From contig MGZB01000002.1 of assembly GCA_001801995.1 (NCBI GenBank), positions 1 to 64,000 of the forward strand: 64,000 bases of DNA. Reading direction: 5' to 3'. Each line of letters begins with the position of its first letter. The stretch's first letter is position 1. This stretch comes from Gammaproteobacteria bacterium RIFOXYD12_FULL_61_37 (GTDB taxonomy: Bacteria; Pseudomonadota; Gammaproteobacteria; Chromatiales; Chromatiaceae). The translations under genes were made by a program, and so were the position numbers. Below are positions 17,489 to 27,487 of the stretch, one piece after another. The notes below the pieces were generated by a model. It worked only from the letters and a program-made list of their open reading frames with translations, was not told the origin of the DNA and did not search any database.

Positions 17489-18289
17489 ATGACTGACCTC
17501 GGCGAACTGATCCATGAGGCCCATGATGCCGCTGGTCCGGTACAGGTCTACCAGCAGGGCCTGCGGCGCTATCTGACCTTCGGCAACCGGGTCGAACAGA
17601 GTTGCCTGAATCTCGAAACGCCGCACAGCCCCGAGCATGTCTATGTGCAGGCGATGCTGCTGGCGACACTGCTGCATGGCGCCATGCATCGGGTTCTGGT
17701 ACTCGGGCTCGGCGGGGGCAGTCTGGTTCGGGGCCTGCGGGTGCTCGATCACCGGGTGGACATCGATGCGGTCGAACAGCGCCGTGCGGTGATCGAGGTC
17801 GCCGCGAGCCACTTCTCGGTGCGCCCCCGGCGGAACCTGAGGATACATTGCTGCGACGCGGGGGATTTTCTGGCCGGTTCCCCGGACAGCTACGACCTGA
17901 TCTTCGCCGACCTCTACTTGGCCGACCGTATGCACCCCGTGCAGGCCGAACAGGCGTTTATCGAACGCTGCCGCAGGCAACTCGGCCCCTCCGGCCTCTT
18001 CGTCGCCAATCTCTGGTGCAGCGAGTTTCGCGGCAGCGTGCAGCAGCGCAGGCTCCTCGACGAGGCATTCGAAGAGCGCGTTCTCTATCTACAAGTGCAG
18101 GGGGGAAACGTAATCGCCTTCGCCTTTTCGGGCCGGCCGTTGGCCCTGGATCGCAAGGGGCTGTACGAGAAAGCCCAAGAGCTTGGCCAGATGCTGGCGG
18201 CGCCGATGCAGCGGCACGCCCGCAACTTCTGGCGTCAGAACGCCGAAGGCTATCTGCGTATTCGCCAGCAGAACGAGGGTGTGGAGTGA
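17489..18289 (+). CDS. Spermidine-synthase-like protein
   Basis: A 266-aa protein with the Rossmann fold of spermidine synthases and related SAM-dependent enzymes: VLVLGLGGGSLVRGL as motif I, an acidic residue after strand 2 (VDIDAVEQR), and YDLIFADLY as the motif that in true aminopropyltransferases carries the catalytic Asp. The N-terminal beta domain of polyamine enzymes is shortened, so polyamine synthesis is not assured; many such short homologues have unknown substrates. It begins 46 bp after the toxin-antitoxin debris and marks the return to ordinary chromosome. Confidence 0.7.
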   Translation: MTDLGELIHEAHDAAGPVQVYQQGLRRYLTFGNRVEQSCLNLETPHSPEHVYVQAMLLATLLHGAMHRVLVLGLGGGSLVRGLRVLDHRVDIDAVEQRRAVIEVAASHFSVRPRRNLRIHCCDAGDFLAGSPDSYDLIFADLYLADRMHPVQAEQAFIERCRRQLGPSGLFVANLWCSEFRGSVQQRRLLDEAFEERVLYLQVQGGNVIAFAFSGRPLALDRKGLYEKAQELGQMLAAPMQRHARNFWRQNAEGYLRIRQQNEGVE

Positions 18290-18484
18290 ATGGCGCCGAA
18301 CGGCGCTATAGACGGCATGGGCCCGCCCTATATCCAATGGGGTCCCCGTCGATCCTGTGATAGCTCAGGCAGCATCATTGAACTAATTCACCAGCGTTAG
18401 GGGGCCAGGGCCAGGGGGCGGCTGTAGGATTATCGGGTAGAATGCGGGCCATTCCCCGGCGGGGGATCTTCTGGAATACCCGGC

Positions 18485-20107
18485 ATGCTGCGACTGACCG
18501 AAATCAAGCTTCCCCTCGACCACCCCGAAGGCGCGATCCAGGCCGCCATCCTCGCGCGGCTGGGCATCGATGCCGATGAACTGATCGGCTATTCCATCGC
18601 CCGGCGTGGTCATGACGCCCGCAAGCCATCGGCGATCCGGTTCGTCTACACCCTGGATGTGGAGGTGAGGGACGAACTGGGGCTGCTCCAGCGCCACGGC
18701 AAAGACCCCCATCTCTCCCTCGCCCCGGACACCAACTATCGTTTCCCAACCCAGGCGCCGGCCGGTCTGAGCGAACGCCCGGTGGTGATCGGCACCGGCC
18801 CGGCGGGGTTGTTCGCCGGGCTGATCCTGGCGCAGATGGGGTTCCGGCCGATCATCCTGGAACGGGGCAAGGCGGTGCGCGAACGGGCCAAGGACACCTT
18901 CGCCCTCTGGCGGGAGGGCAGGCTCGACCCCGAATCCAACGTGCAGTTCGGCGAGGGCGGCGCGGGCACCTTTTCCGACGGCAAGCTCCATACCCAGATC
19001 AAGGACCCGCGCCACCTGGGCCGAAAGGTCCTGACGGAGTTCGTCAAGGCAGGCGCCCCGCCGGAGATCCTCTATGTGAGCAAGCCGCACATCGGCACCT
19101 TCCGTCTGGTGTCGATGGTGGAAAAGATGCGCGCCAGCATCGAATCCCTGGGCGGGGAGATCCGCTTCCAGAGCCGGGTGGACGATATCGACATCGACGG
19201 CGGCCAGGTGCGCGGCCTGGTGCTCGCCAGCGGCGAACGCATCGCCGCCAGTCACGTCGTGCTGGCCATCGGCCACAGCGCACGCGACACCTTCCAGATG
19301 CTCCATGACCGGGGCGTGCATATCGAGCCCAAGCCCTTCTCCATCGGCTTCCGCATCGAACATCCCCAATCACTGATCGACGCCTGCCGCTTCGGCAAGA
19401 ACGCCGGCAACCCCTTGCTGGGCGCCGCCGATTACAAGCTGGTCCATCACTGCGGCAATGGCCGTTCGGTCTACAGCTTCTGCATGTGTCCGGGCGGCCA
19501 GGTGGTGGCGGCCACATCGGAGCCGGGCCGGGTCGTGACCAACGGCATGAGCCAGTATTCCCGCAGCGAACGCAACGCCAACAGCGGCATCGTGGTCGAT
19601 GTGACGCCCGCCGATTACCCCGGCCATCCCCTGGCGGGCATCACCTTCCAGCGCCAGTGGGAGGAACGCGCCTTTGCACTGGGCGGCGGCAATTACCGGG
19701 CGCCGGGCCAGCTTGTGGGCGACTTTCTCGCCGGCAGACCCTCCACGGCCCTCGGCTCGGTCCAGCCGTCCTACACCCCTGGTGTGCATCCGACCGATCT
19801 GAGCACCGCCCTGCCGGATTACGCCATCGCCGCGATCCGCGAGGCCATCCCCGCCTTTGATAAACAAATCAAAGGCTTCGCCATGCACGACGCCGTCCTG
19901 ACCGGCGTGGAGACACGCACCTCCTCCCCCGTCCGCATCACGCGCAACGACGATTGCCAGAGCCTGAATACGCGGGGCCTCTACCCCGCCGGAGAAGGCG
20001 CGGGCTACGCCGGAGGGATTCTTTCGGCGGCGGTGGATGGCATCAAGGTGGCGGAGGCCCTGGCCTTGAGCATGATCGGGACAGGCCGGTTTCCCCATGG
20101 TCGATGA
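18485..20107 (+). CDS. FAD-dependent dehydrogenase (COG2509-like)
   Basis: A 540-aa flavoprotein. The dinucleotide-binding site VVIGTGPAGLFAGL is at about residues 98-111, preceded by a 95-residue N-terminal domain typical of this uncharacterised family. Family blocks include NVQFGEGGAGTFSDGKL, the cysteine-containing FCMCPGGQVV and, near the C-terminus, GLYPAGEGAGYAGGI, the second FAD contact. Substrate unknown; cytoplasmic. It overlaps the P-type ATPase gene downstream by 11 nt, so the two are coupled, although a functional link is not known. Confidence 0.85.
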   Translation: MLRLTEIKLPLDHPEGAIQAAILARLGIDADELIGYSIARRGHDARKPSAIRFVYTLDVEVRDELGLLQRHGKDPHLSLAPDTNYRFPTQAPAGLSERPVVIGTGPAGLFAGLILAQMGFRPIILERGKAVRERAKDTFALWREGRLDPESNVQFGEGGAGTFSDGKLHTQIKDPRHLGRKVLTEFVKAGAPPEILYVSKPHIGTFRLVSMVEKMRASIESLGGEIRFQSRVDDIDIDGGQVRGLVLASGERIAASHVVLAIGHSARDTFQMLHDRGVHIEPKPFSIGFRIEHPQSLIDACRFGKNAGNPLLGAADYKLVHHCGNGRSVYSFCMCPGGQVVAATSEPGRVVTNGMSQYSRSERNANSGIVVDVTPADYPGHPLAGITFQRQWEERAFALGGGNYRAPGQLVGDFLAGRPSTALGSVQPSYTPGVHPTDLSTALPDYAIAAIREAIPAFDKQIKGFAMHDAVLTGVETRTSSPVRITRNDDCQSLNTRGLYPAGEGAGYAGGILSAAVDGIKVAEALALSMIGTGRFPHGR

Positions 20108-22763
20108 TCTCCCCGACTGGCACAGTCTGACCGTTCCGGCCGCCTTGGGCGCCCTGCAAAGCGATGCTGTTCAGGGTCTCTCCCAAATGGAAGCGGAGTG
20201 CCGCCTGGAGCGTTTCGGCGAGAACCGCCTGGCCGAGGCGCGGCCTCGGCCGGTCTGGCTCCGGTTTCTGGACCAGTTCCGCAATCTGCTGGTGATCGTG
20301 TTGGTCGCTGCCGCCGGGCTGGCCTGGGCGGTGGGCGACATCAAGGACGCGGTGGTGATCCTGGTGGTGGTGGCGCTCAATGCCCTGCTCGGTTTCAGCC
20401 AGGAATACCGGGCCGAGAAGACCCTGGCCGCGCTCAAGAAGATGTTCTCGGCGCGGGCGCGGGTCCGGCGCGGCGGCCGGGTGGAGGAGATCGAAACGAC
20501 CCTGCTGGTTCCCGGCGACATCGTTCTGCTGGAGGCGGGAGACCGGGCCCCGGCGGATGGCCGGTTGCTGGTCTCGCATAATCTGGAGATGGACGAGGCG
20601 GCCCTGACCGGCGAATCCCATTCGGTCGGCAAGCATATCGAGGCCCTGGAGCAGGAGGCACTGCCCCTGGGGGATCGCCTCAACCTCCTGTTCATGAACA
20701 CGGTGGTCACCCGAGGGCGCGCGGAGCTGCTGGTGACCGCCACCGGCATGGAAACGGAGATGGGGCGGCTCGCGGGCATGATCGCCGTGGCGCCGGAGTC
20801 CGCCACGCCCTTGCAGCGGCGGCTCGAAGCCCTGGGCAAACGCCTGGCCCTGGTCGCCGGGTTCGTGGTGGTTCTGATCTTCCTGTCGGACCTGCTGCGC
20901 GGCCAGCCCTGGGCCGACGCGGCCTTGAGGGCTGTGGCCCTGGCCGTGGCAGCCATCCCCGAGGGCCTGCCTGCGGTGGTTACCCTGACCCTGGCCATCG
21001 GCATGTGGCGCATGGCGAAGAGCCGGGCGGTGGTGAAGCGGCTGGCGGCGGTGGAGACCCTGGGCTCGACCACGGTGATCTGCACCGACAAGACCGGCAC
21101 CCTGACCCTGAATCAGATGACCGCCCGCGCGGGCTGGCTGGCCGGTGACCGGTTCCGGGTGAGCGGCGAGGGGTACGGCCCTGCGGGTGAGATTCTGTTT
21201 GAACGGCCCCTCTCCGGGCTGCGGGATTTCCTGCTGCCCATGGCCCTCTGCACCGAGTCGCGAGTGCGGGACGGCAAGCTGCTGGGCGATCCCACCGAGG
21301 GCGCCCTCTGGGTGCTGGCGCAAAAGGGGGGGCTGGACCCCGAATCGGAACAGGAGCGGCTGCCCCGCATCGCCGAGATTCCCTTCGACTCTGCCCATAA
21401 ATACATGGCCAGCTTTCACCATGACGGCGAATGGGTGCGGATGTTCATCAAGGGGGCGCCGGATGTCCTGCTGGCCCGGTGCGCGGCCTGGCAGACGGCG
21501 TCCGGTCCGGAGGCGCTGGCCGGGGGGGCGCGGGAGCGGATCGAGGCGGAAAACGACGATCTGGCCCGGCAGGCCCTGCGGGTGCTGGCCGTGGCCGGCC
21601 GCCGGATTCCGGCGCGGGATTTCGATCCGGCGGGGGATCTCTGGGCCTGGACGGAGGGCTGGACCTTTCTGGGTCTGGTCGGGCTCATGGACCCGCCTCG
21701 CCCCGAGGCGAGGGCCGCCATCGAGGAGTGCCGCCGGGCGGGGATCGGGGTGAAGATGATCACCGGCGACCACAGGGCCACCGCTGCCGCCGTCGGCCGG
21801 GAGCTGGGCCTGACCGGGGAGGTGGTCGAGGGCGTGGATCTGGACGCCATGAGCGAGGAGGAACTCGCCCGCCGCATCGAAGGCATCGCGGTCTTCGCCC
21901 GCGTGGCGCCCGAGCACAAGGTGAAGATCGTCAACGCCCTCCGGGCCATCGGTCATGTGACGGCAATGACCGGCGACGGGGTCAACGACGCCCCGGCGCT
22001 CAAGGCGGCCGACATCGGCGTGGCCATGGGCGACACCGGCACGGAGGTGACCAAGGAGGCGGCCACCCTGGTGCTGACCGACGACAACTTTGCCACCATC
22101 GTCAAGGCGGTGGAGGAGGGGCGCGTCATCTACGACAACATCGTCAAGTTCGTGCGCTTCCAGCTTGCCACCAACATCGGCGCCATCCTGACCGTGAGCG
22201 CCGCCGCCATCCTGGGGATGCCGACCCCCTTCACCGCCGTGCAGATCCTCTGGATCAACATCATCATGGACGGCCCGCCGGCCATGACCCTCGGGGTCGA
22301 GCCCGCGCGTCCGGGGATCATGCGCGAGCTGCCTCTCCGGCGTGACCGGCAGATCCTGGACATGGCACGGCTGGCGAGGCTGGTCCTGCACGGGGCGGTG
22401 ATGATGGCCGGCGTCATCTGGATGTTCGGGCGGGGGCTGGAATCGGGCGGGACCGGGCATGGCGTGACCCTGGCGTTCACCACTTTCGTGCTGTTTCAGT
22501 TCTTCAATGTCCTGAATGCCCGCGCCGAGCATGAGAGCGCCTTCAACGCCCACTTCCTCGGCAACGGGAAACTCTGGGCCGCCCTGGCCAGCGTGCTCGC
22601 GCTCCAGGTGCTGGTGGTGCAGTGGGAGCCGGCCCAGGCCATCTTCCATACCAGCGGCCTGAACCCGCAGGATTGGGGACTCGCGGCCCTGACCGCCTCC
22701 AGCCTGTTGCTGCTGGAAGAGGGGCGCAAGCTCCTGGTCCGGTTCCTGGGCCGGGCGAAGTGA
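20097..22763 (+). CDS. P2-type cation-transporting ATPase (Ca2+ ATPase-like)
   Basis: An 888-aa inner-membrane pump. The phosphorylation motif DKTGTLT starts at D331, the actuator-domain TGES is at about 172-175, and the hinge GDGVNDAPAL is at about 626. The fourth membrane helix has PEGLP, the ion-site signature of SERCA-type calcium pumps and of related bacterial P2 pumps. No heavy-metal CxxC domain is present at the N-terminus, which argues against a copper or zinc pump. About ten membrane segments are visible. Ca2+ is the best guess for the ion; Na+ or Mn2+ is possible. Confidence 0.85.
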   Translation: MVDDLPDWHSLTVPAALGALQSDAVQGLSQMEAECRLERFGENRLAEARPRPVWLRFLDQFRNLLVIVLVAAAGLAWAVGDIKDAVVILVVVALNALLGFSQEYRAEKTLAALKKMFSARARVRRGGRVEEIETTLLVPGDIVLLEAGDRAPADGRLLVSHNLEMDEAALTGESHSVGKHIEALEQEALPLGDRLNLLFMNTVVTRGRAELLVTATGMETEMGRLAGMIAVAPESATPLQRRLEALGKRLALVAGFVVVLIFLSDLLRGQPWADAALRAVALAVAAIPEGLPAVVTLTLAIGMWRMAKSRAVVKRLAAVETLGSTTVICTDKTGTLTLNQMTARAGWLAGDRFRVSGEGYGPAGEILFERPLSGLRDFLLPMALCTESRVRDGKLLGDPTEGALWVLAQKGGLDPESEQERLPRIAEIPFDSAHKYMASFHHDGEWVRMFIKGAPDVLLARCAAWQTASGPEALAGGARERIEAENDDLARQALRVLAVAGRRIPARDFDPAGDLWAWTEGWTFLGLVGLMDPPRPEARAAIEECRRAGIGVKMITGDHRATAAAVGRELGLTGEVVEGVDLDAMSEEELARRIEGIAVFARVAPEHKVKIVNALRAIGHVTAMTGDGVNDAPALKAADIGVAMGDTGTEVTKEAATLVLTDDNFATIVKAVEEGRVIYDNIVKFVRFQLATNIGAILTVSAAAILGMPTPFTAVQILWINIIMDGPPAMTLGVEPARPGIMRELPLRRDRQILDMARLARLVLHGAVMMAGVIWMFGRGLESGGTGHGVTLAFTTFVLFQFFNVLNARAEHESAFNAHFLGNGKLWAALASVLALQVLVVQWEPAQAIFHTSGLNPQDWGLAALTASSLLLLEEGRKLLVRFLGRAK

Positions 22764-22882
22764 CCGGCCGCCTCTCTCCATGGGGGCCTTGGGTTTGGTT
22801 CAGCCATCCGTGAATAGTGCTACAATCCTGGCCACTTTAACCCCTAGGCCGTGCGCCCTTCCGGCGATGGACGGCTAACCCG

Positions 22883-24193
22883 ATGGATATATTTTTAATA
22901 TTTCTCCTTATTCTCATCAATGGCATCTTTGCCATGTCGGAAATCGCCGTTGTTTCATCCCGCAAGTCCAGGCTCCGGAACCTGGCCGACGACGGCAGTC
23001 TGGGGGCCAAGGCGGCACTCTCCCTGCACCATGACCCTTCCAGCTTCTTTTCCACCATCCAGGTAGGCATCACCTCCATCGGCATCCTCAGCGGCGCCAT
23101 CGGCGAGGCCGCGATCTCGGACCCCTTGGCGGCCTGGCTGTCGGGCTTTCCCTTCCTGATGGACCACGCCAAATACATCGCCCTGGCCATTACCGTGGTC
23201 GGCTTGACCTATTTCTCGGTGGTGATCGGCGAGCTGGTGCCGAAGCGGCTCGCCCTGCTCGCGCCGGAAGGGATTGCATCCCTTATCTCGCGCCCCATGA
23301 TGCTGCTGGCCCGGATCACCCATCCGCTGGTGGTCATCCTTTCGGCTTCCTGTTCGGGGATATTGAGGCTCCTGGGGGCGCGCAGACGGGATGAGCCCCC
23401 CGTGACCGACGACGAGATCAAGGTATTGATGGAACAGGGGGCCGAGGCAGGGGTGTTCCACGAGAGCGAGCAGGAGATCGTCTCCAATGTGCTGCGGCTC
23501 GATGAACAGCGTATCGCCGCCATCATGACCCCCCGCCGCGATATGTTCGTGGTCGATCTGGACGAGGACGAGGAAATCGTCCGTCAGAGCATCGTCGATT
23601 CCGGCTACTCCCGGCTGATCGTCTGCCGCGATGGGCTGGACAATATCCTGGGCATCCTCCAGACCGGCGATCTTCTGAAAAAGGCACTGCCTGGCCATGT
23701 CATCTCGGCGTCGGATGTGGAATCGGTGCTGCACCCGCCCCTTTATGTGCCCTCGTCGGTGACCACGACTCAATTATTGGAGAGCTTCCGCCGGGCGAGC
23801 CTCCAATTCGCCCTGATCGTGGATGAGTACGGCGACGTGCAGGGCCTGGTGACCCTGACCGATGTGCTGGTTGCCATCGTCGGCGAGCTGTCGGTGCCCG
23901 AGGCGCCGGAAGACCGCGATATGGTCCAGCGGGAAGATGGTTCTTGGCTGGTCGATGGGGATGTGGGCATCGAACGATTGAAATCTGTCCTTGCTATCGT
24001 TGTGGACCTGTCGGGCGAGGACGAGCACCGTTTCCATACCCTTGGCGGGTTCATCATGCACCAGCTTGGGCGCATCCCGGCGGCGGCCGATCATTTCAAG
24101 GCCGGCGGCTGGCGATTCGAGGTGGTGGACATGGACAACAACCGGGTCGATAAGGTGCTGATCTCCTCCCTGGATGCCCACGACGGCAGATGA
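22883..24193 (+). CDS. HlyC/CorC (CNNM) family membrane protein
   Basis: A 436-aa protein: an N-terminal DUF21 membrane domain (about residues 1-190, four hydrophobic segments), two CBS domains (about 200-330, including IMTPRRDMFVVD) and a C-terminal CorC_HlyC domain (about 345-430). Relatives are linked to Mg2+/Co2+ export or Mg2+ resistance. ATG 22883 lies 21 bp after the hairpin-rich GGCGATGGACGG region and starts directly with the first membrane helix. It is followed at 62 bp by a yqhA-like gene on the same strand. Confidence 0.85.
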   Translation: MDIFLIFLLILINGIFAMSEIAVVSSRKSRLRNLADDGSLGAKAALSLHHDPSSFFSTIQVGITSIGILSGAIGEAAISDPLAAWLSGFPFLMDHAKYIALAITVVGLTYFSVVIGELVPKRLALLAPEGIASLISRPMMLLARITHPLVVILSASCSGILRLLGARRRDEPPVTDDEIKVLMEQGAEAGVFHESEQEIVSNVLRLDEQRIAAIMTPRRDMFVVDLDEDEEIVRQSIVDSGYSRLIVCRDGLDNILGILQTGDLLKKALPGHVISASDVESVLHPPLYVPSSVTTTQLLESFRRASLQFALIVDEYGDVQGLVTLTDVLVAIVGELSVPEAPEDRDMVQREDGSWLVDGDVGIERLKSVLAIVVDLSGEDEHRFHTLGGFIMHQLGRIPAAADHFKAGGWRFEVVDMDNNRVDKVLISSLDAHDGR

Positions 24194-24255
24194 TTTTCCC
24201 GGCAAGGTGATCTCCCCCTTCGTTTCCCCTTTCCCTTCAAACTTCGAGGTTCTTG

Positions 24256-24825
24256 ATGAACAAAAAAATCGAACGCGGCCTGGAAGTGCTGGTCTTCAAC
24301 AGCCGCTGGCTGCTGGCCCCCTTCTATATAGGATTGGTGGGCGGTATCGGCATGCTGCTGGTGAAGTTCGGGCAGGAGTTCTTCCATGTCCTCCCCCATG
24401 TCCTCGAATTCAGCGAGGGCGATTTCATTCTGGCCCTGCTGACCTTGGTCGATATGTCGCTGGTGGCCAACCTGCTGCTGATCATCGTCTTCAGCGGCTA
24501 TGAAAACTTCGTCTCCAAGATCGACACCCAGGGCCACGAGGACCGGCCGGACTGGATGGGCAAGGTGGATTTCTCGGGCCTCAAGATGAAAGTGATCGCT
24601 TCCATCGTCGCCATCTCCGCCATCGAACTCTTGAAGGCCTTCGTCAACATGAGCGCCACCATCGGCGACGGCTCGGGCGTCTGGGCATGGACCAATGCCG
24701 ACAAGGCCATCGCCTGGAAGCTGGGGATTCATTTCATCCTGGTGCTTTCCGGCGTATTGTTCGCCCTGATGGACCGCATCGCCGAAGGGACCAGTCACAG
24801 CAAGAAAGAGTCCGAATCCCATTGA
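24256..24825 (+). CDS. yqhA: YqhA/UPF0114 family membrane protein
   Basis: A 189-aa protein with about four membrane segments, matching the TIGR00645/UPF0114 family; recognisable stretches are SRWLLAPFYIGL, ANLLLIIVFSGYENFVSKI and KMKVIASIVAISAIELLKAF. Role unknown. ATG 24256 is taken as start because GAGG lies 7 nt upstream. Short gaps place it in a run with the CorC-like and AI-2E-family genes, a small cluster of membrane proteins. Confidence 0.85.
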   Translation: MNKKIERGLEVLVFNSRWLLAPFYIGLVGGIGMLLVKFGQEFFHVLPHVLEFSEGDFILALLTLVDMSLVANLLLIIVFSGYENFVSKIDTQGHEDRPDWMGKVDFSGLKMKVIASIVAISAIELLKAFVNMSATIGDGSGVWAWTNADKAIAWKLGIHFILVLSGVLFALMDRIAEGTSHSKKESESH

Positions 24826-24865
24826 TCCCGAACGCCTCACCCCGGATTTCAGGAGGCCCCAACCC

Positions 24866-26005
24866 ATGACGCAGACGCCCCAGCCCGCCCCCCCGGCGGA
24901 GAATACTGAGCACCATACCGATCTCACCCTGGTCCGGCGCGTCGGTTTCCTGCTGTTTTTCGCCGTGCTGGGGGGGCTGGGCTATCAGGTGGTGAGCGGC
25001 TTTATCGCCCCGCTGGTCTGGGCGGCCATCCTGGCCTATATCGCCTGGCCCCTCTATCTTCGCCTGCATAATGGGCTTGGGCTGGGCGCCGTGCTCGGGG
25101 CGCTGGTGACGACGATCCTGATCGGTATTCTGATCGTGGCCCCCCTGGTGTTCGGCGGGGCTCTGCTGGCCGATGAGCTGGCGGGGGCCTATCAGTCCCT
25201 GCGGGATCAACTGGCCGCGGGGCCTCCCCGGTTGCCGGCGGATCTGGCGCAAATTCCCTGGCTCGGCGAACGGTTGCAGGAACTCCTGACGCGCTACGCC
25301 ACGGACCCGCAACCCATCCGCGACTGGCTGGCCGAACACGGCGCCCAGTGGCTGGGGCAGGTGCGGGGGGTGCTGGGCGCCATCGGTCGCAATGCCTTGA
25401 AACTGGGCATCGCCCTGACTGCCTTGTTTTTCTTTCTGCGGGATGGGGACCTGCTGGCCTGGCAGCTCCATGGGGTGCTGGAGCGGCTGCTGGGCGGACG
25501 TGCCCGCGAGTATTGGCGTTCCGTGGCCGACACTACGCGCGGCGTAGTCTACGGGCTGGTGCTCGCGGCCCTGGCCCAGGGGGGCTTGGCCGGTCTGGGC
25601 TACTGGTTCGCCGGGGTCCATTCGCCCATGCTGCTGGGGTCCATCACCGCCCTTTTCGCCCTGATCCCCTTCGGCGCGCCCCTGGTCTGGGCGCCCACCG
25701 GGGCCTGGCTGCTACTCACGGGCCATGTCTGGCCCGGTGTCATCGTTCTGGTCTGGGGCTTCGTGGTGGTGAGCAACATCGACAATCTGATCCGCCCCAT
25801 CGCCATCAGCAGCTCCACCCAGATCCCCTTTCTGCTGGTGCTGGTCGGGGTCTTCGGCGGCCTTCAGGCCTTTGGTCTGGTGGGGCTTTTCGCCGGTCCC
25901 ATGATCATGGCCGTGATGCTCGCGGTCTGGCGCGAATGGCTGGAGGAGCAGACTGTCGAGAATCCGCCCGAGGCAGGAGAGGCCCCGGAGAAGCTGGTCG
26001 ATTGA
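24866..26005 (+). CDS. AI-2E family transporter (YdiK/UPF0118-like)
   Basis: A 379-aa inner-membrane protein with about eight hydrophobic segments and the family layout: two helices, a soluble central part (about 115-160), then the helical core with NIDNLIRPIAISSSTQIPFLLVLVG-type sequence. Members export autoinducer-2 or act as Na+/H+ antiporters; the family name does not settle the substrate. AGGAGG stands 9 nt before the ATG. The N-terminal 25 residues are Pro/Ala-rich and probably cytoplasmic. Confidence 0.8.
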   Translation: MTQTPQPAPPAENTEHHTDLTLVRRVGFLLFFAVLGGLGYQVVSGFIAPLVWAAILAYIAWPLYLRLHNGLGLGAVLGALVTTILIGILIVAPLVFGGALLADELAGAYQSLRDQLAAGPPRLPADLAQIPWLGERLQELLTRYATDPQPIRDWLAEHGAQWLGQVRGVLGAIGRNALKLGIALTALFFFLRDGDLLAWQLHGVLERLLGGRAREYWRSVADTTRGVVYGLVLAALAQGGLAGLGYWFAGVHSPMLLGSITALFALIPFGAPLVWAPTGAWLLLTGHVWPGVIVLVWGFVVVSNIDNLIRPIAISSSTQIPFLLVLVGVFGGLQAFGLVGLFAGPMIMAVMLAVWREWLEEQTVENPPEAGEAPEKLVD

Positions 26006-26063
26006 ATCCCAAGGAACACCCATCGTCCCTGTTTATTCGGCACGCACTTTTACGGTAGCGATT

Positions 26064-27476
26064 ATGGCCGACACCCTCATCGTCCTTTTTCGAAGGGATC
26101 TGCGGCTGGCGGATAACCCCGCGATTCACGCCGCCGTCGAGAGCGGCCTCAATATCATCCCCGTTTATATCCATGATGCGCGGCGCCTCGACGAGGGGGC
26201 GGCCGGCCGCTGGTGGCTGCATCACTCGCTGATCGCGCTGGACCGCGACCTGCAACGCCTGGGGTCGCGTCTGATCCTGCGCCGGGGCGACGTGGCGCGG
26301 GAGTTGCGGATGCTGGCCGAGGAGTGCGACGCCTTCGCCGTCCACATGAGCAGCCTTTACGAGCCCGCCCAACTTGAGGCGGACGATGGGGTCAGGAGGA
26401 GTCTGCTCCAGGCAGGACTGGCGGTGAGGAGTTTCGATGCCTCCCTGTTGAACCATCCCCGCCGGGTTCTCCGCCCGGCGGGCGAACCCTACCGGATATT
26501 CACGCCCTATTACGACGCCTGTCGGCGGCGGATGGAGGTCCAGCAGCCGCTACCCGCGCCGGGATCATTGAACCGGGTGGCTGATACCCTGGCCTCGATG
26601 CCCATCGATTCACTGGGGCTCACGGCGGGCTCCCGTTGGCTGGAGGATTTCCGCGAACACTGGGAACCCGGCGAGCGGGCGGCGGGAAAGAGTCTCTCCG
26701 CCTTTGTCACCCACAATCTCGGCAACTATTCCCAGTGGCGCGATCAATTGGACAGGACCGGCACCTCCCGGCTGTCGCCCTATCTCCATTGGGGGCAGCT
26801 CAGCCCGAAACAGGTCCTTTGGGCCTGTCAGCGGGCTGATGCAGAAGGTGCGGAGCCCTTTACACGGCAGTTATTCTGGCGGGAGTTCGCCTATTACATC
26901 CTGTTCCATTTTCCCCATTCGCTTTCCCAGCCGCTGGACGCCAAGTTCGAGAATTTCCCCTGGCGCCATGACCCGGTTGTCTTCGAGGCCTGGGCGCAGG
27001 GTGAGACGGGTGTTCCCCTAGTGGACGCCGGTATGCGGGAACTCCTGAGCCGGGGCTGGATGCACAACCGGGCGCGCATGGTCGCCGCCTCGCTGTTGAC
27101 CAAGAACATGCTGATTCACTGGCGGGAGGGCGCGCGGCATTTCATGGACAGCCTGGTGGATGCCGATTCGGCCTGCAATACCCTCAACTGGCAGTGGGTT
27201 GCCGGCTGCGGCGTAGACCGGGCGCCATTCTTCAGGATCTTCAATCCCGCCACCCAGGGGGAAAAATACGACCCCGATGGGGCCTATATCCGCCACTGGC
27301 TGCCCGAGCTGGCCAAGCTTCCCGGCAAGTGGCTGCACCGCCCCTGGGAGGCCCCCGGAGACGTGCTGACCGCCGCCGGTATTCAATTGGGCCGGAACTA
27401 CCCCGCGCCCATCGTCGATCTCAAGGCCAGCCGCCACCGGGCGCTGGATGCCTGGGCAGTGAGGCTGGAGACCTAA
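26064..27476 (+). CDS. phrB: Deoxyribodipyrimidine photolyase
   Basis: Repairs UV-induced cyclobutane pyrimidine dimers using blue light and reduced FAD. At 470 aa it is a standard class I photolyase: N-terminal antenna-binding domain (LIVLFRRDLRLADNPAI at the start) and C-terminal FAD domain with the conserved TSRLSPYLHWGQLSP, RQLFWREFAYY, GWMHNRARM and DADSACNTLNWQWVAGCG blocks. The tryptophans expected for the electron-transfer chain appear to be present. Monocistronic or at the end of the preceding membrane-protein run. Confidence 0.95.
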   Translation: MADTLIVLFRRDLRLADNPAIHAAVESGLNIIPVYIHDARRLDEGAAGRWWLHHSLIALDRDLQRLGSRLILRRGDVARELRMLAEECDAFAVHMSSLYEPAQLEADDGVRRSLLQAGLAVRSFDASLLNHPRRVLRPAGEPYRIFTPYYDACRRRMEVQQPLPAPGSLNRVADTLASMPIDSLGLTAGSRWLEDFREHWEPGERAAGKSLSAFVTHNLGNYSQWRDQLDRTGTSRLSPYLHWGQLSPKQVLWACQRADAEGAEPFTRQLFWREFAYYILFHFPHSLSQPLDAKFENFPWRHDPVVFEAWAQGETGVPLVDAGMRELLSRGWMHNRARMVAASLLTKNMLIHWREGARHFMDSLVDADSACNTLNWQWVAGCGVDRAPFFRIFNPATQGEKYDPDGAYIRHWLPELAKLPGKWLHRPWEAPGDVLTAAGIQLGRNYPAPIVDLKASRHRALDAWAVRLET

Positions 27477-27487
27477 GACATCCAGTC